Shown piece by piece: positions 37,739-46,556 of a DNA stretch of 64,000 nt. The stretch lies in contig NZ_UFWZ01000001.1 in NCBI RefSeq assembly GCF_900461105.1, positions 558,001-622,000 of the forward strand, given 5' to 3'. A program made the translations under genes and the position numbers. Source of the stretch: Clostridium putrefaciens. GTDB taxonomy: Bacteria; Bacillota; Clostridia; Clostridiales; Clostridiaceae. The notes beneath the pieces are model-generated. The model saw only the letters and a program-made list of their open reading frames with translations. It searched no databases and was not told the origin of the DNA. How positions within the stretch are numbered: the first letter of the stretch is position 1; each line of letters starts with the position of its first letter.

Positions 37739-38587
37739 ATGGTAGATATAGAACAATATAATGAGAAAACTTTTGAAAAAATAAAAAACATAAATGAGTT
37801 CGGACAAGAGTTTTGGTATGCAAGAGAGTTAGTTGACATACTTGAATACACAAAATGGGGAAATTTTAAAAAGGTAATTGATAAAGCTAAAGAAGCTTGT
37901 AACAATAGTGATATAAATGTATCAGACCATTTTGCCGACGTCGGCAAAATGGTTGGATTAGGCTCAGGTTCTGAAAGAGAAATAGAAGACATAATGCTTT
38001 CAAGATATGCATGTTACCTTATAGTGCAAAATGCGGATTCAAGGAAAAAGGTTGTTGCATTAGGCCAAACATATTTTGCAGTTCAAACAAGGAAACAAGA
38101 ATTAATAGATAATTTTGAGAAAGAATCGGAAGATAAAAAGAGATTAGCTATTAGAAATGAGTTAGTAGATCATAATAAATCTTTAGCAGAAGCAGCACAA
38201 ATGGCAGGTATAGAAGATCCAAGGGATTACGCAGTATTTCAAAATAGAGGATATCAAGGGTTATATGGTGGACTCGGGGCTAAAGAGATAAAGGAAAGAA
38301 AAGGATTGAAGAAAAGTCATAAAATATTGGATTATATGGGAAGTACTGAACTTGCGGCAAATCTCTTTAGAGCAACTCAAACTGATGAAAAGTTAAGACG
38401 CGAAAATATTAAAGGTAAGTATAAAGCAAACGAGGTTCATTATAAAGTTGGAGTAAAGGTAAGGAAAACAATAGAAGAACTAGGTGGAACAATGCCAGAG
38501 GACTTACCAACACCTAAGAAGAGTGTAAAGGCAATAGAAAAGGAAGAACAAAATAAGTTAAAGAATGGTGGTGAACACCTTGAATAA
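37739..38587 (+). CDS. dinD: DinD-like protein (DNA damage-inducible protein D family)
   Basis: A 282-residue protein. It contains FEKIKNINEFGQEFWYARELVDILEYTKWGNFKKVIDKAK, a Bro/KilA-N-like domain, and LSRYACYLIVQNADSRKKVVALGQTYFAVQTR, hallmark of DinD. DinD inhibits RecA filament processing in E. coli and is often found inside type I RM operons. The IS607 insertion has separated it from its ribosome binding site. Present starts are ATG 37739, without a good site, or TTG 37724 inside the IS end, with AAGG only two bases upstream. Expression may be reduced. The protein body is intact. Confidence 0.85.
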   Translation: MVDIEQYNEKTFEKIKNINEFGQEFWYARELVDILEYTKWGNFKKVIDKAKEACNNSDINVSDHFADVGKMVGLGSGSEREIEDIMLSRYACYLIVQNADSRKKVVALGQTYFAVQTRKQELIDNFEKESEDKKRLAIRNELVDHNKSLAEAAQMAGIEDPRDYAVFQNRGYQGLYGGLGAKEIKERKGLKKSHKILDYMGSTELAANLFRATQTDEKLRRENIKGKYKANEVHYKVGVKVRKTIEELGGTMPEDLPTPKKSVKAIEKEEQNKLKNGGEHLE

Positions 38588-39899
38588 AGAAATAGCTAAA
38601 AGAATTAATTTAATAAAGCAAGGTAAAGTTCCTGAAGGATATAAAAATAGTGATGTAGGAATAATACCAAAAGAGTGGGGAATAAAGAAATTAACAGAAT
38701 ATATAACATCATTAAGTAATGGAACTAGTGTAAATGCAGGTGATAGATCTATTAAGAATGGTGAAATAGGGGTACTAAAGACTTCTAGTATAACAATTAA
38801 TGGATTTAAACCTGAGGAAAATAAATTAGTAACTAATGGTTCTGATATAAAGAATCTTAAAGTATATCCTCAAAAAGATAATTTGGTAATAGTTAGAAAA
38901 AATACACCTGAACTAGTGGGTATGGTTAATTATATAGATAAGGATTATGAAAATATATTTTTACCAGATCTATTATGGCAAACTGTATTTAAAGAAGATT
39001 GTTATATAAATAAAAAGTATATATATTATTTTTTAAATACTAATTACTATAATAAACTAATAAAAACATTAGCAACAGGATCAAGTAAAAGTATGCCTAA
39101 TATAAGAAAGGAAAACTTTCTAAATATTTTAATTTCAATACCTAGCAATAAAGAACAAAATAAAATCTCAATGGTATTATCTACTTTAGATAAATTAATC
39201 AAATTAAAACAAAAACTCCTACAAGAAAAACAAAAACATAAAAAAGGATTAATGGAGAGACTTTTAACAGGAAAGGTAAGGTTAAAAGGATTTGAGCGAA
39301 AATGGAATAAAATTAAGATTTCACAAATATTAAAAGTTAGAAATTATAAGAGTGAAGTAACAGAAGACTTAGAATTATATTCTCTTACGATTGAAGACGG
39401 AGTAACTCCAAAATCCGATAGATATAACAGAGAATTTTTAGTAAAGGAAGATAATAAAAAATATAAGATAACCAAATATAATGATATAGTATATAATCCA
39501 GCCAACCTTAGGTTTGGAGCGATTGCATTAAATAAAATACAGAAAGATGTTTTAGTATCTCCAATATATGAAACTTTATATATTAAAGATAATAAAAAGC
39601 ATGATATAGATTTTATTTCAGCTATACTCACAAGTTATATACAAATTAAGAGGTTTTCAACTATGGCAGAGGGAACACTTGTCGAAAGAATGGCAGTTAA
39701 AATAAAAGATTTTATTAATTTTAGTATTAAAATACCTAATGATTTAAATGAAGGAAAGGAAATTGCTAAAATATTAAACACAGCTGATAAAGAAATAAAT
39801 TTACTTAAAGAAGAAATAGAAGCATTAAAACAGCAAAAGAAAGGCTTAATGCAACTTATATTAACAGGAATTGTAAGAGTTAATGATAAGGAGAGGTAA
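38580..39899 (+). CDS. hsdS: Type I restriction specificity subunit, full length
   Basis: A 439-residue HsdS with two target-recognition domains (about 30-165 and 240-390) separated by conserved helices with the repeated QKKGLMQLILTG/KKGLMERLLTGKVRLKGF motif. The N-terminal GKVPEGYKNSDVGIIPKEW is standard. TTG 38580 is chosen for the ribosome binding site GGTGGTG seven bases upstream; ATG 38565 is an alternative without one. It overlaps the dinD-like gene by 8 bases, so translation is coupled. It recognises the DNA sequence for HsdM and HsdR; the sequence cannot be deduced. Confidence 0.93.
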   Translation: MNKEIAKRINLIKQGKVPEGYKNSDVGIIPKEWGIKKLTEYITSLSNGTSVNAGDRSIKNGEIGVLKTSSITINGFKPEENKLVTNGSDIKNLKVYPQKDNLVIVRKNTPELVGMVNYIDKDYENIFLPDLLWQTVFKEDCYINKKYIYYFLNTNYYNKLIKTLATGSSKSMPNIRKENFLNILISIPSNKEQNKISMVLSTLDKLIKLKQKLLQEKQKHKKGLMERLLTGKVRLKGFERKWNKIKISQILKVRNYKSEVTEDLELYSLTIEDGVTPKSDRYNREFLVKEDNKKYKITKYNDIVYNPANLRFGAIALNKIQKDVLVSPIYETLYIKDNKKHDIDFISAILTSYIQIKRFSTMAEGTLVERMAVKIKDFINFSIKIPNDLNEGKEIAKILNTADKEINLLKEEIEALKQQKKGLMQLILTGIVRVNDKER

Positions 39900-39901
39900 A
39901 A

Positions 39902-40324
39902 ATGCCAAAAAGTAAAGTTAGAAAGAAAAAAACAAAGGCTAAGAATAATAACAGTATTGAAACTAAAGATAAATTTTTCATAATAGAAGAGGATGTAAAA
40001 ATGTCAGAGGTACTACTAGATTTTGCAAATCCTTTGTTAGAGCATTGTGAAGATATAGAAGAACATCATAAAGTTATAGCTTATGCAACTTTAATTTGGA
40101 ATTTAACAAATTTACCTAAGGCAGATGGAGAAAGGTTTAAAAAAGACATATGCAAAATGCTTGAGCATGATGAAATACTATTACAAGATGGTATGGAAAT
40201 GATGGAGATGATGTTAGCTAGAAAAGAAAAATATTTTAAAAATATGAAAAGAATGATTGTGGACTATGATATTTCAGTTACAGATGGTCAAATGAATGTT
40301 CAAATAGTAAGTACGCTAAATTAA
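39902..40324 (+). CDS. Small unknown protein of the RM operon
   Basis: A 140-residue protein I do not recognise. The first 20 residues are strongly basic (PKSKVRKKKTKAKNN). The rest is helical and acidic, with DFANPLLEHCEDIEEHHKVIAYATLIWNLTNLP and repeated Met (GMEMMEMMLARKEKYF). No catalytic motif is visible. It is 2 bases after hsdS and 25 before hsdR, with GAGAGG before the ATG, and is clearly part of the operon. An accessory or anti-restriction control role is a guess from position. An SEC-C-adjacent family similarity could not be confirmed. Confidence 0.7.
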   Translation: MPKSKVRKKKTKAKNNNSIETKDKFFIIEEDVKMSEVLLDFANPLLEHCEDIEEHHKVIAYATLIWNLTNLPKADGERFKKDICKMLEHDEILLQDGMEMMEMMLARKEKYFKNMKRMIVDYDISVTDGQMNVQIVSTLN

Positions 40325-40349
40325 AATACTAAAATTATTAGGGGATGGG

Positions 40350-43300
40350 ATGCTTATGAACAATGATGAATTTAATGAGATTAATATTTCTCAAATACCA
40401 GCTATAGAAGTATTAAAATCATTAGGATATAAATATATAGAAACAAAAGAAGCAGAGGTTCTACGTGGGAATCGTTATAATGTTTTATTAAAACCAGTAT
40501 TAAAAGATAAGCTTATTGAATTAAATTCATATACTTATAAAGGGAAAGAGTATAAGTTTAGTGAAAAAAATATTAATCAGGCGTTAAATGATATAGATGA
40601 AGCTTTAACAGATGGACTAGTTAAGACCAATGAGAAGATATTTCAAACCTTACTTTTAGGGAGGAGTTTCACAGAAGATTTAGAGGACGGTACTAAGCGT
40701 AGCTTTACTCTTAAATATATAGATTGGGATAATGTAGAGAATAATGATTTCTACGTAACCCAGGAATTCTCGGTAGAAACCGAAGATGGGAGAAGAGCTG
40801 CAAGACCTGATTTGGTTTTATTTATAAATGGAATTCCTTTTGGGGTTATTGAGTGTAAAAAATCATCTATTTCTATAGAGCAAGGTATTAGTCAAATGAT
40901 AAGAAATCAATCAAAGGATTATATACCTCAGCTTTTCAAGTTTATTCAAATTGTTGTAGCTACGAATAAGAATGAAAGTAAGTATGCTACCTGTAGTACG
41001 CCTAGGAAGTTTTGGAGTGGGTGGAAAGAGCAGGATGAAGCATGGCTTAACAAAGAATTAGAGAAAGTTGTACCCTTAAGAATGGCTACAACTCAAGATA
41101 GAAATATTATATCTTTATTACATCCAAATAGGGTTATTGAATTTATTAAGTATTTCATTTTATTTGATAAAGATGTTAAAAAGATATGTAGATATCAGCA
41201 ATATTTTGCTGTAAAGGAAATCATTAAGACTATTGAAAAAAGGGATGAAAGTAGTAATAGACAATCAGGGGTTATTTGGCATACTCAGGGGTCAGGTAAG
41301 TCATTAACAATGGTTATGGTAGCTAAGTATATTTTATCAAAGCTAAGAGAATTAAATCCTAAGGTTATAGTAGTTACTGATAGAGTTGATTTAGACAAAC
41401 AAATCAATAGGACATTTAATCATACAAGACTTAAAGCTATTAAGGCAGCAACAGGAAATCATTTGATAAAATTAATTAGTGATAATGAAGCAGATGTTGT
41501 TACGACTTTAGTTCATAAATTTGATATTGCATCAAATAAAGGAGCTAGGATTGATTCTAGGGATATATTTATTTTAGTAGATGAATCTCATAGAAGTCAG
41601 TACAAAGAACTTAGTAATAAAATGAGAAATGTTTTTCCTAATGCTTGTTATATAGGGTTTACTGGAACCCCTCTTATGAAGAATCAAAGGAGTACTGTTT
41701 CTAAGTTTGGAGGCAAGCTTATTCATAAGTATACAATAGCAGATGGTGTTGAAGATAAAGCTATTTTGCCACTTCTATATGAAGGAAAGATGGTTGAGCA
41801 GAGTGTAAATAGAAAAGCTATTGATATGCAGTTAGATATCATAACAAGAAATCTAACTAAGACCCAAAAAGATCAAGTTATGAAAAAATGGAGTGTATTT
41901 GAAAGAGTAGCTTCAAGTGACCAAAGAATAAGGTTAATAGCATTTGATATAAATGAACACTTTACAAATAACTATAAGTCACAAGACTTACCTTTTACAG
42001 CAATGTTGGCTACTAATAGTAAAAAAGATGCTATTAAATATTTAAGAGCTTTTGAGGAACTTAAAGACTTGAGTGTAGGGGTAGTAGTTTCCCCACCAGA
42101 TATGAGAGAGGGTCATGAAGAAATCGATAAAACTCCAGATGATGTTATTTTTGGGTTTTGGGATGAAATGATGAAGAAATATGGAAATGAAGCAAATTAT
42201 GAGGATGCTTTAAAAGATGAGTTTGATCATGGCGAATTAGACTTATTAATAGTTGTAGATAAGCTTTTAACAGGATTTGATGCTCCAAGGGCTACTGTAT
42301 TATACATTGATAAAAAAATGAAGGAACATACATTACTGCAAGCTGTTGCTAGAGTTAATCGTTTATATGAGGGTAAAGATTATGGGTATATTATAGATTA
42401 TAGAGGGTTAATTACAAAACTTGATGAGGCTATGGATATGTATTCAGGTGCAGGTCTTGAAAATTTTCATGGTGGTGACTTAAAGGGCGCTATTCATGAT
42501 GTTATTGTTATTGTTGGAGAACTCAGACAACATTACACAGAATTAATTAATTTCTTTTCATGTATTAAAAACAAAAAAGATGTTGAAGAATATGAAGTGT
42601 TCTTAGCTGATGATAAATTAAGAAAAGAATTTTATGATATTTTAAGTGGTTTTAGTAGAAATATATCTATAGCTCTAGAGTCACAGAAAATATATAATTC
42701 TTTAGGTAAAGAAGAAATAGAAAAATATAAATATGCTTTAAAGTTTTATCAAAAGTTAAGAGAAGCTGTAAAACATAGATATTCAGATACTATTGACCAT
42801 AAGGAATACGAAGCAAGAATGCAAAAGCTAATGGATAATTATATTGCTGCAGAAGGTATGATGAGAATAACTAACCCTGTCGATATATTAGATGAAAAGG
42901 CTTTTGAAGAAGAGGTTGAAAGAATAGATAGTCCTAGATCTAAAGCCGATACCATTAGAACAAGACTAGGTAAGAGTATATCAGAGAAGTGGGATGAGAA
43001 TCCTTTGTATTATCAGAAGTTTTCTGAAAGAATAGAAAGGGTCTTAGAAGAGTATAAGAACAAAAGAATTTCTGAAGCTGAATATTTAAGAACTATGGAA
43101 GACATAATGAATAGATATAGGCAAAAAAAAGATGAAAATATTTATCCAAAGGCAATAAGAAACAACGAAAATGCCAAGGCCTTTTATGGAGCTTTAAGTG
43201 GGGTAGTTAAGGAAAGCGGGGCTATTTATACTACTGGAGAAGAGGATTTAGGTAACCTAGCACTAGATATAGATAATGTTATAAAAGAAAATAGTAAAGT

Positions 43301-43457
43301 AGATTGGTATGATAATATAGATGTGCACAATAAGATAGCACAAGAAATTGATGATATTATATATTGCTACACTAGCAAAACAGGTGTGGAAATTACTTTT
43401 GATGATATAGATAAAATAATTGAAAAGGTGAAGAACGTAGCACTAAAAAGGTATTAG
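40350..43457 (+). CDS. hsdR: Type I restriction endonuclease subunit R
   Basis: A 1035-residue motor-nuclease that cleaves unmethylated DNA after ATP-driven translocation. The N-terminal PD-(D/E)xK nuclease has Asp154 (RPDLVLF) and Glu168-Cys-Lys170 (GVIECKK). The SF2 helicase follows, with HTQGSGKSLTMV (about 310-321, Walker A), DESH at 411-414, GFTGTPLM, and motif VI in QAVARVNRLYEGK. The C-terminal third is the helical HsdM-binding region. Length and all motifs are normal, so restriction should be functional. AGGGGATGGG precedes; ATG 40356 is an equally good start. Confidence 0.95.
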   Translation: MLMNNDEFNEINISQIPAIEVLKSLGYKYIETKEAEVLRGNRYNVLLKPVLKDKLIELNSYTYKGKEYKFSEKNINQALNDIDEALTDGLVKTNEKIFQTLLLGRSFTEDLEDGTKRSFTLKYIDWDNVENNDFYVTQEFSVETEDGRRAARPDLVLFINGIPFGVIECKKSSISIEQGISQMIRNQSKDYIPQLFKFIQIVVATNKNESKYATCSTPRKFWSGWKEQDEAWLNKELEKVVPLRMATTQDRNIISLLHPNRVIEFIKYFILFDKDVKKICRYQQYFAVKEIIKTIEKRDESSNRQSGVIWHTQGSGKSLTMVMVAKYILSKLRELNPKVIVVTDRVDLDKQINRTFNHTRLKAIKAATGNHLIKLISDNEADVVTTLVHKFDIASNKGARIDSRDIFILVDESHRSQYKELSNKMRNVFPNACYIGFTGTPLMKNQRSTVSKFGGKLIHKYTIADGVEDKAILPLLYEGKMVEQSVNRKAIDMQLDIITRNLTKTQKDQVMKKWSVFERVASSDQRIRLIAFDINEHFTNNYKSQDLPFTAMLATNSKKDAIKYLRAFEELKDLSVGVVVSPPDMREGHEEIDKTPDDVIFGFWDEMMKKYGNEANYEDALKDEFDHGELDLLIVVDKLLTGFDAPRATVLYIDKKMKEHTLLQAVARVNRLYEGKDYGYIIDYRGLITKLDEAMDMYSGAGLENFHGGDLKGAIHDVIVIVGELRQHYTELINFFSCIKNKKDVEEYEVFLADDKLRKEFYDILSGFSRNISIALESQKIYNSLGKEEIEKYKYALKFYQKLREAVKHRYSDTIDHKEYEARMQKLMDNYIAAEGMMRITNPVDILDEKAFEEEVERIDSPRSKADTIRTRLGKSISEKWDENPLYYQKFSERIERVLEEYKNKRISEAEYLRTMEDIMNRYRQKKDENIYPKAIRNNENAKAFYGALSGVVKESGAIYTTGEEDLGNLALDIDNVIKENSKVDWYDNIDVHNKIAQEIDDIIYCYTSKTGVEITFDDIDKIIEKVKNVALKRY

Positions 43458-43466
43458 GTGATAATC

Positions 43467-44189
43467 ATGAACACGTATGAGGTAATATATGGTGCAGATA
43501 AAATTATATTTCATATAGAGCGTAAGAAAGTTAAAAATGTAAATTTAAATATTAGGGTTAATGGAGAAGTGGTAGTAACTGCTAGAGAAGAAGTACCATT
43601 AGAATTTATAATGGGATTTGTTTATAGAAAAGCGAGTTGGATTCTTAAACAAAACAAGTATTTCAAAAACTATGCTACTGAAAATATAGGGATCAAAGAG
43701 CTCGTTAGTGGAGAAACAATAAAGTATTTAGGGAAGCAGTACAGACTAAAGGTTGAAGAAAGTGTAGATGAACATGTAAAATACTTTAGGGGTTATATTT
43801 ATTTATATGTAAAGGATAAGAGTAATTATAAACATAAGGAAGAACTATTAAACAGCTGGATTGATTTAAAGTGTAGAAAAGTTTTTAAAGAAGTGTATAA
43901 CAAAGTTTATCCTGCCGTAAGTAAATATGATGTTCCAGATGTTAGAATTAGTATAAGGAAGATGAAGTCTAGATGGGGATCTTGTATTGTACAAAAGCAA
44001 ACAATAATTTTAAATAGAGAACTAATTAAAGCACCTAAATACTGCATTGAATATGTAATTTTACATGAGCTAATTCATTTAATGTATAAAGATCATAACA
44101 AAGAATTTTATGACTTTTTATATACGTTAATGCCAGATTGGAAAGAACGAAAGAGGATATTAGATGAAGAGGTTGTAATGACATTATAA
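43467..44189 (+). CDS. YgjP-type M48-like metalloprotease
   Basis: A 240-residue YgjP/DUF45-family zinc protease. The N-terminal beta half has RKKVKNVNLNIRVNGEVVVTA, and the C-terminal half has MKSRWGSC and HELIHLMYKDHNKEFY, with the HExxH site at residues 200-204 and a downstream His. ATG 43467 is chosen for AGGTGA five bases upstream; GTG 43458 is part of that site. It starts 9 bases after hsdR and is a frequent last gene in type I RM operons, where its role is unknown. Confidence 0.85.
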   Translation: MNTYEVIYGADKIIFHIERKKVKNVNLNIRVNGEVVVTAREEVPLEFIMGFVYRKASWILKQNKYFKNYATENIGIKELVSGETIKYLGKQYRLKVEESVDEHVKYFRGYIYLYVKDKSNYKHKEELLNSWIDLKCRKVFKEVYNKVYPAVSKYDVPDVRISIRKMKSRWGSCIVQKQTIILNRELIKAPKYCIEYVILHELIHLMYKDHNKEFYDFLYTLMPDWKERKRILDEEVVMTL

Positions 44190-44504
44190 ATACTAAATAT
44201 ACAACACTTGTGAGGATATTTATAAGTATTTATCCTGAGGATATAAAGTGAAATAAGAATAGCTTTGTTTTAAAGTTATTCTTATTTTATTGAGCATAAA
44301 AACTTAGGTATCTTCAAAAATATAACTAGACTATATGTTATTTTTAAAATATATTCTATCTATACTATTACTGTTAATTAACAATAAATTAAAGTATAAT
44401 AAGGTAGCTTAAATCAAATATAATGGCAGAATGTATATTATGATATTATAATAAGTAGCAAAGAATGGCATAAAACAAATTTAAAAAAGGTAGTTGATAA
44501 ATAA
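44190..44504. other. Intergenic region
   Basis: Holds the RM operon terminator at 44252-44290, then AT-rich sequence with no clear promoter or RNA gene. Confidence 0.6.
44252..44290 (+). terminator. Rho-independent terminator of RM operon
   Basis: AATAAGAATA / TATTCTTATT stem with inner CTTT/AAAG pairing, followed by a TTTT tract. Confidence 0.75.
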
Positions 44505-45452
44505 TTGGAAAAACAGTTTAAAAAGATAGGAACACATGATGGAAAGTTTCATGCAGATGAAGTTATGGCAACAGCTATACTAAATGAAATTTTCGTAACA
44601 GAATTAATAAGAACAAGAAATAAAAAGGTATTAGATGAATTAGATATAGTTTACGATGTTAATGGTGGAGAGTTCGACCATCACGGTATTGATAAGGTAA
44701 TGCGAGAAGATGGAACCCCATTTTCCTCCTGTGGACTTATATGGAATAAGTTCGGGAAAGATGTAATTCGCTTTAAAAATGAAAGTTTGGATGAAGATCA
44801 AATTGATGAGATTTTTAATTTTATTGATAGGAGCTTAGTAGAAGGAATAGATGCCTTAGATAATGGCATATGGATAGATAAACCGGAAATTCCTTTAATG
44901 AATATTTCTTCAATTTTATCAGGTTTTAATCCATTATGGTATGAGGAAGATAAAGAAAATCAGAATTTTAATAAAGCAGTTGAATTTGCAGCCTCAATTT
45001 TAAATAATAAAATAAGTTTCAAAATATCCGTGATTAAAGCTAAAGAAAAGGTAGTAAAAGCTTATGAATCTAGAGAAATTCCTGAAGTTATGATACTTGA
45101 TTCATATTGCCCATATGGGGAGTCACTTAAGGAAATTGATGAAAGACAGGAAATACTGTTTGTAATTTTTAAATCTAAAACTAATTATCTTTTGCAAACT
45201 ATAAGAGGGAAAGATGGTAAGGATAAAAAGAAGCTTCCAAAGGAATGGATGGGTAAAAGGGATGAAGAACTTGCAAATGTAACAGGAGTTAGTGATGCTA
45301 CATTTTGTCATACTGGAAGATTCATTGCTGGAGCTGTCTCATTAGAAGGAATTAAGAATCTAGCAAGACTCTCAATTCAAGAGCCCTTTGAACATGAAAG
45401 TATGATGGAAAAAATTATGAAGTTTGCAAGAAAGCTATTTATAAAAAAGTAA
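44505..45452 (+). CDS. MYG1/UPF0160-family protein
   Basis: A 315-residue DHH-related protein. THDGKFHADEVMATAIL at the N-terminus supplies His/Asp metal ligands, GGEFDHHG is the second metal motif, SSCGLIWNKFG follows, and VEGIDALDNGIW carries the third Asp. CHTGRFIAGA closes the family pattern. MYG1 relatives act as 3-prime to 5-prime RNA exonucleases in eukaryotes; the bacterial role is not established. The TTG start has a poorly spaced AAAGGTAG upstream, so the start is less sure than the identity. Confidence 0.88.
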   Translation: MEKQFKKIGTHDGKFHADEVMATAILNEIFVTELIRTRNKKVLDELDIVYDVNGGEFDHHGIDKVMREDGTPFSSCGLIWNKFGKDVIRFKNESLDEDQIDEIFNFIDRSLVEGIDALDNGIWIDKPEIPLMNISSILSGFNPLWYEEDKENQNFNKAVEFAASILNNKISFKISVIKAKEKVVKAYESREIPEVMILDSYCPYGESLKEIDERQEILFVIFKSKTNYLLQTIRGKDGKDKKKLPKEWMGKRDEELANVTGVSDATFCHTGRFIAGAVSLEGIKNLARLSIQEPFEHESMMEKIMKFARKLFIKK

Positions 45453-45475
45453 CTAGATAATTTAACTGTTCCCAC

Positions 45476-45508
45476 AATATGTTACCACTTCAGAGGTGTT
45501 AACATATT
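45476..45508. repeat. Inverted repeat between MYG1-like and FG-GAP-like genes
   Basis: AATATGTTA (45476-45484) and TAACATATT (45500-45508), a 9-bp perfect pair with further partial pairing in the 15-base gap and no T run. It may be an operator or mRNA hairpin. A CATAGCATA at 45564-45572 resembles a SigK -10 but lacks the -35. Confidence 0.5.
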
Positions 45509-45608
45509 ATGGATATACCATGGAGGGTATTAGATAAATATTAAATGTAACAGGTGGGTTTACCATAGCATAAGATATTATACAACAATTAAATGCAAAG
45601 GGGATTTT

Positions 45609-46337
45609 ATGTATAATTCTTATTTTAGAGCTAATGATGCAAGTCCAGGAATTGTGGCTTATGCTAGGGGAGATGTAAATGGAGATAGGATAATTGACAA
45701 TATATATTTAACAGGGATAATGACATCGGACAGTCCGTCTGTTCAAGATATAACCCTTGTAATACAAGATGGTATGACAGGTAGATTCACTAGTATACCA
45801 CTTAAGCAAAACATAGGATATAGCCCTACAATAGGTTTAAGGGACTTTACAGGGGATGGTGTAGATGACATACTGATAGGCATTAATACAGGTGGCAGTG
45901 GTGGCATAATGTATTACTATATTTATTCCTTTATTAATAATACACCAAAGTTGCTCTTTGATTTTGATGTATATAATCAGCAATATGAGTATCAGGTTAA
46001 TTATAAAGACAACTACAAGGTGGAAGTTATAAGTGAAGAAAATAATAAAATGTACATTATAGATATATCTAATAAGGGTGAGGAATATTTAAATGAGATA
46101 TATGATAAAGATGGGAAGCTTAAAGAGCCAATTGAAGGTTTTGTAAATCCACTCAGTGGTTTATATCCTGTGGATTTTGATTCAAGTGGAGTATATGAGC
46201 TACTAGCATATCAAAAAATAGCTGGAAGATATAATGCGGATTCTTTAGGGTATATTTTGAATACCTTAATGTGGAAGGATAATATGTTTGTTTTAGATAA
46301 TCAATACTTAGCTATTTTTGGATCAGATATACAGTAG
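45609..46337 (+). CDS. FG-GAP/VCBS-like protein, possible spore-associated
   Basis: A 242-residue protein with calcium-loop-like motifs DVNGDRIIDN and DFTGDGVDDILIG, and a late DFDSSGVYELLAY copy, as in FG-GAP/VCBS beta-propeller repeats. There is no signal peptide, which is unusual for an exported propeller but compatible with a coat protein made in the mother cell. AGGGGAT precedes the ATG. Monocistronic, closed by a strong terminator. The precise function is unknown. Confidence 0.7.
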   Translation: MYNSYFRANDASPGIVAYARGDVNGDRIIDNIYLTGIMTSDSPSVQDITLVIQDGMTGRFTSIPLKQNIGYSPTIGLRDFTGDGVDDILIGINTGGSGGIMYYYIYSFINNTPKLLFDFDVYNQQYEYQVNYKDNYKVEVISEENNKMYIIDISNKGEEYLNEIYDKDGKLKEPIEGFVNPLSGLYPVDFDSSGVYELLAYQKIAGRYNADSLGYILNTLMWKDNMFVLDNQYLAIFGSDIQ

Positions 46338-46375
46338 GATTTAACTTTGAAATATTATTAAGATTAAATAACATG

Positions 46376-46417
46376 AAAAGGTCAGATATATCTTAAAGAT
46401 TAATCTGACCTTTTTTA
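46376..46417 (+). terminator. Rho-independent terminator
   Basis: AAAGGTCAGAT / ATCTGACCTTT stem with six T. It could also serve the convergent feoB from the other side. Confidence 0.88.
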
Positions 46418-46556
46418 CTTTGCTTTTTTGTTTATTATAGTTACATAATTCTAAATTAGGTTGCTAATATAAAATTAGGCAGATAATTTTATTATAAAAG
46501 TGTATTGATGGGATATAAAAGGGAAATAGGTTATTTTGATTAAAAGGTTATAGTTA

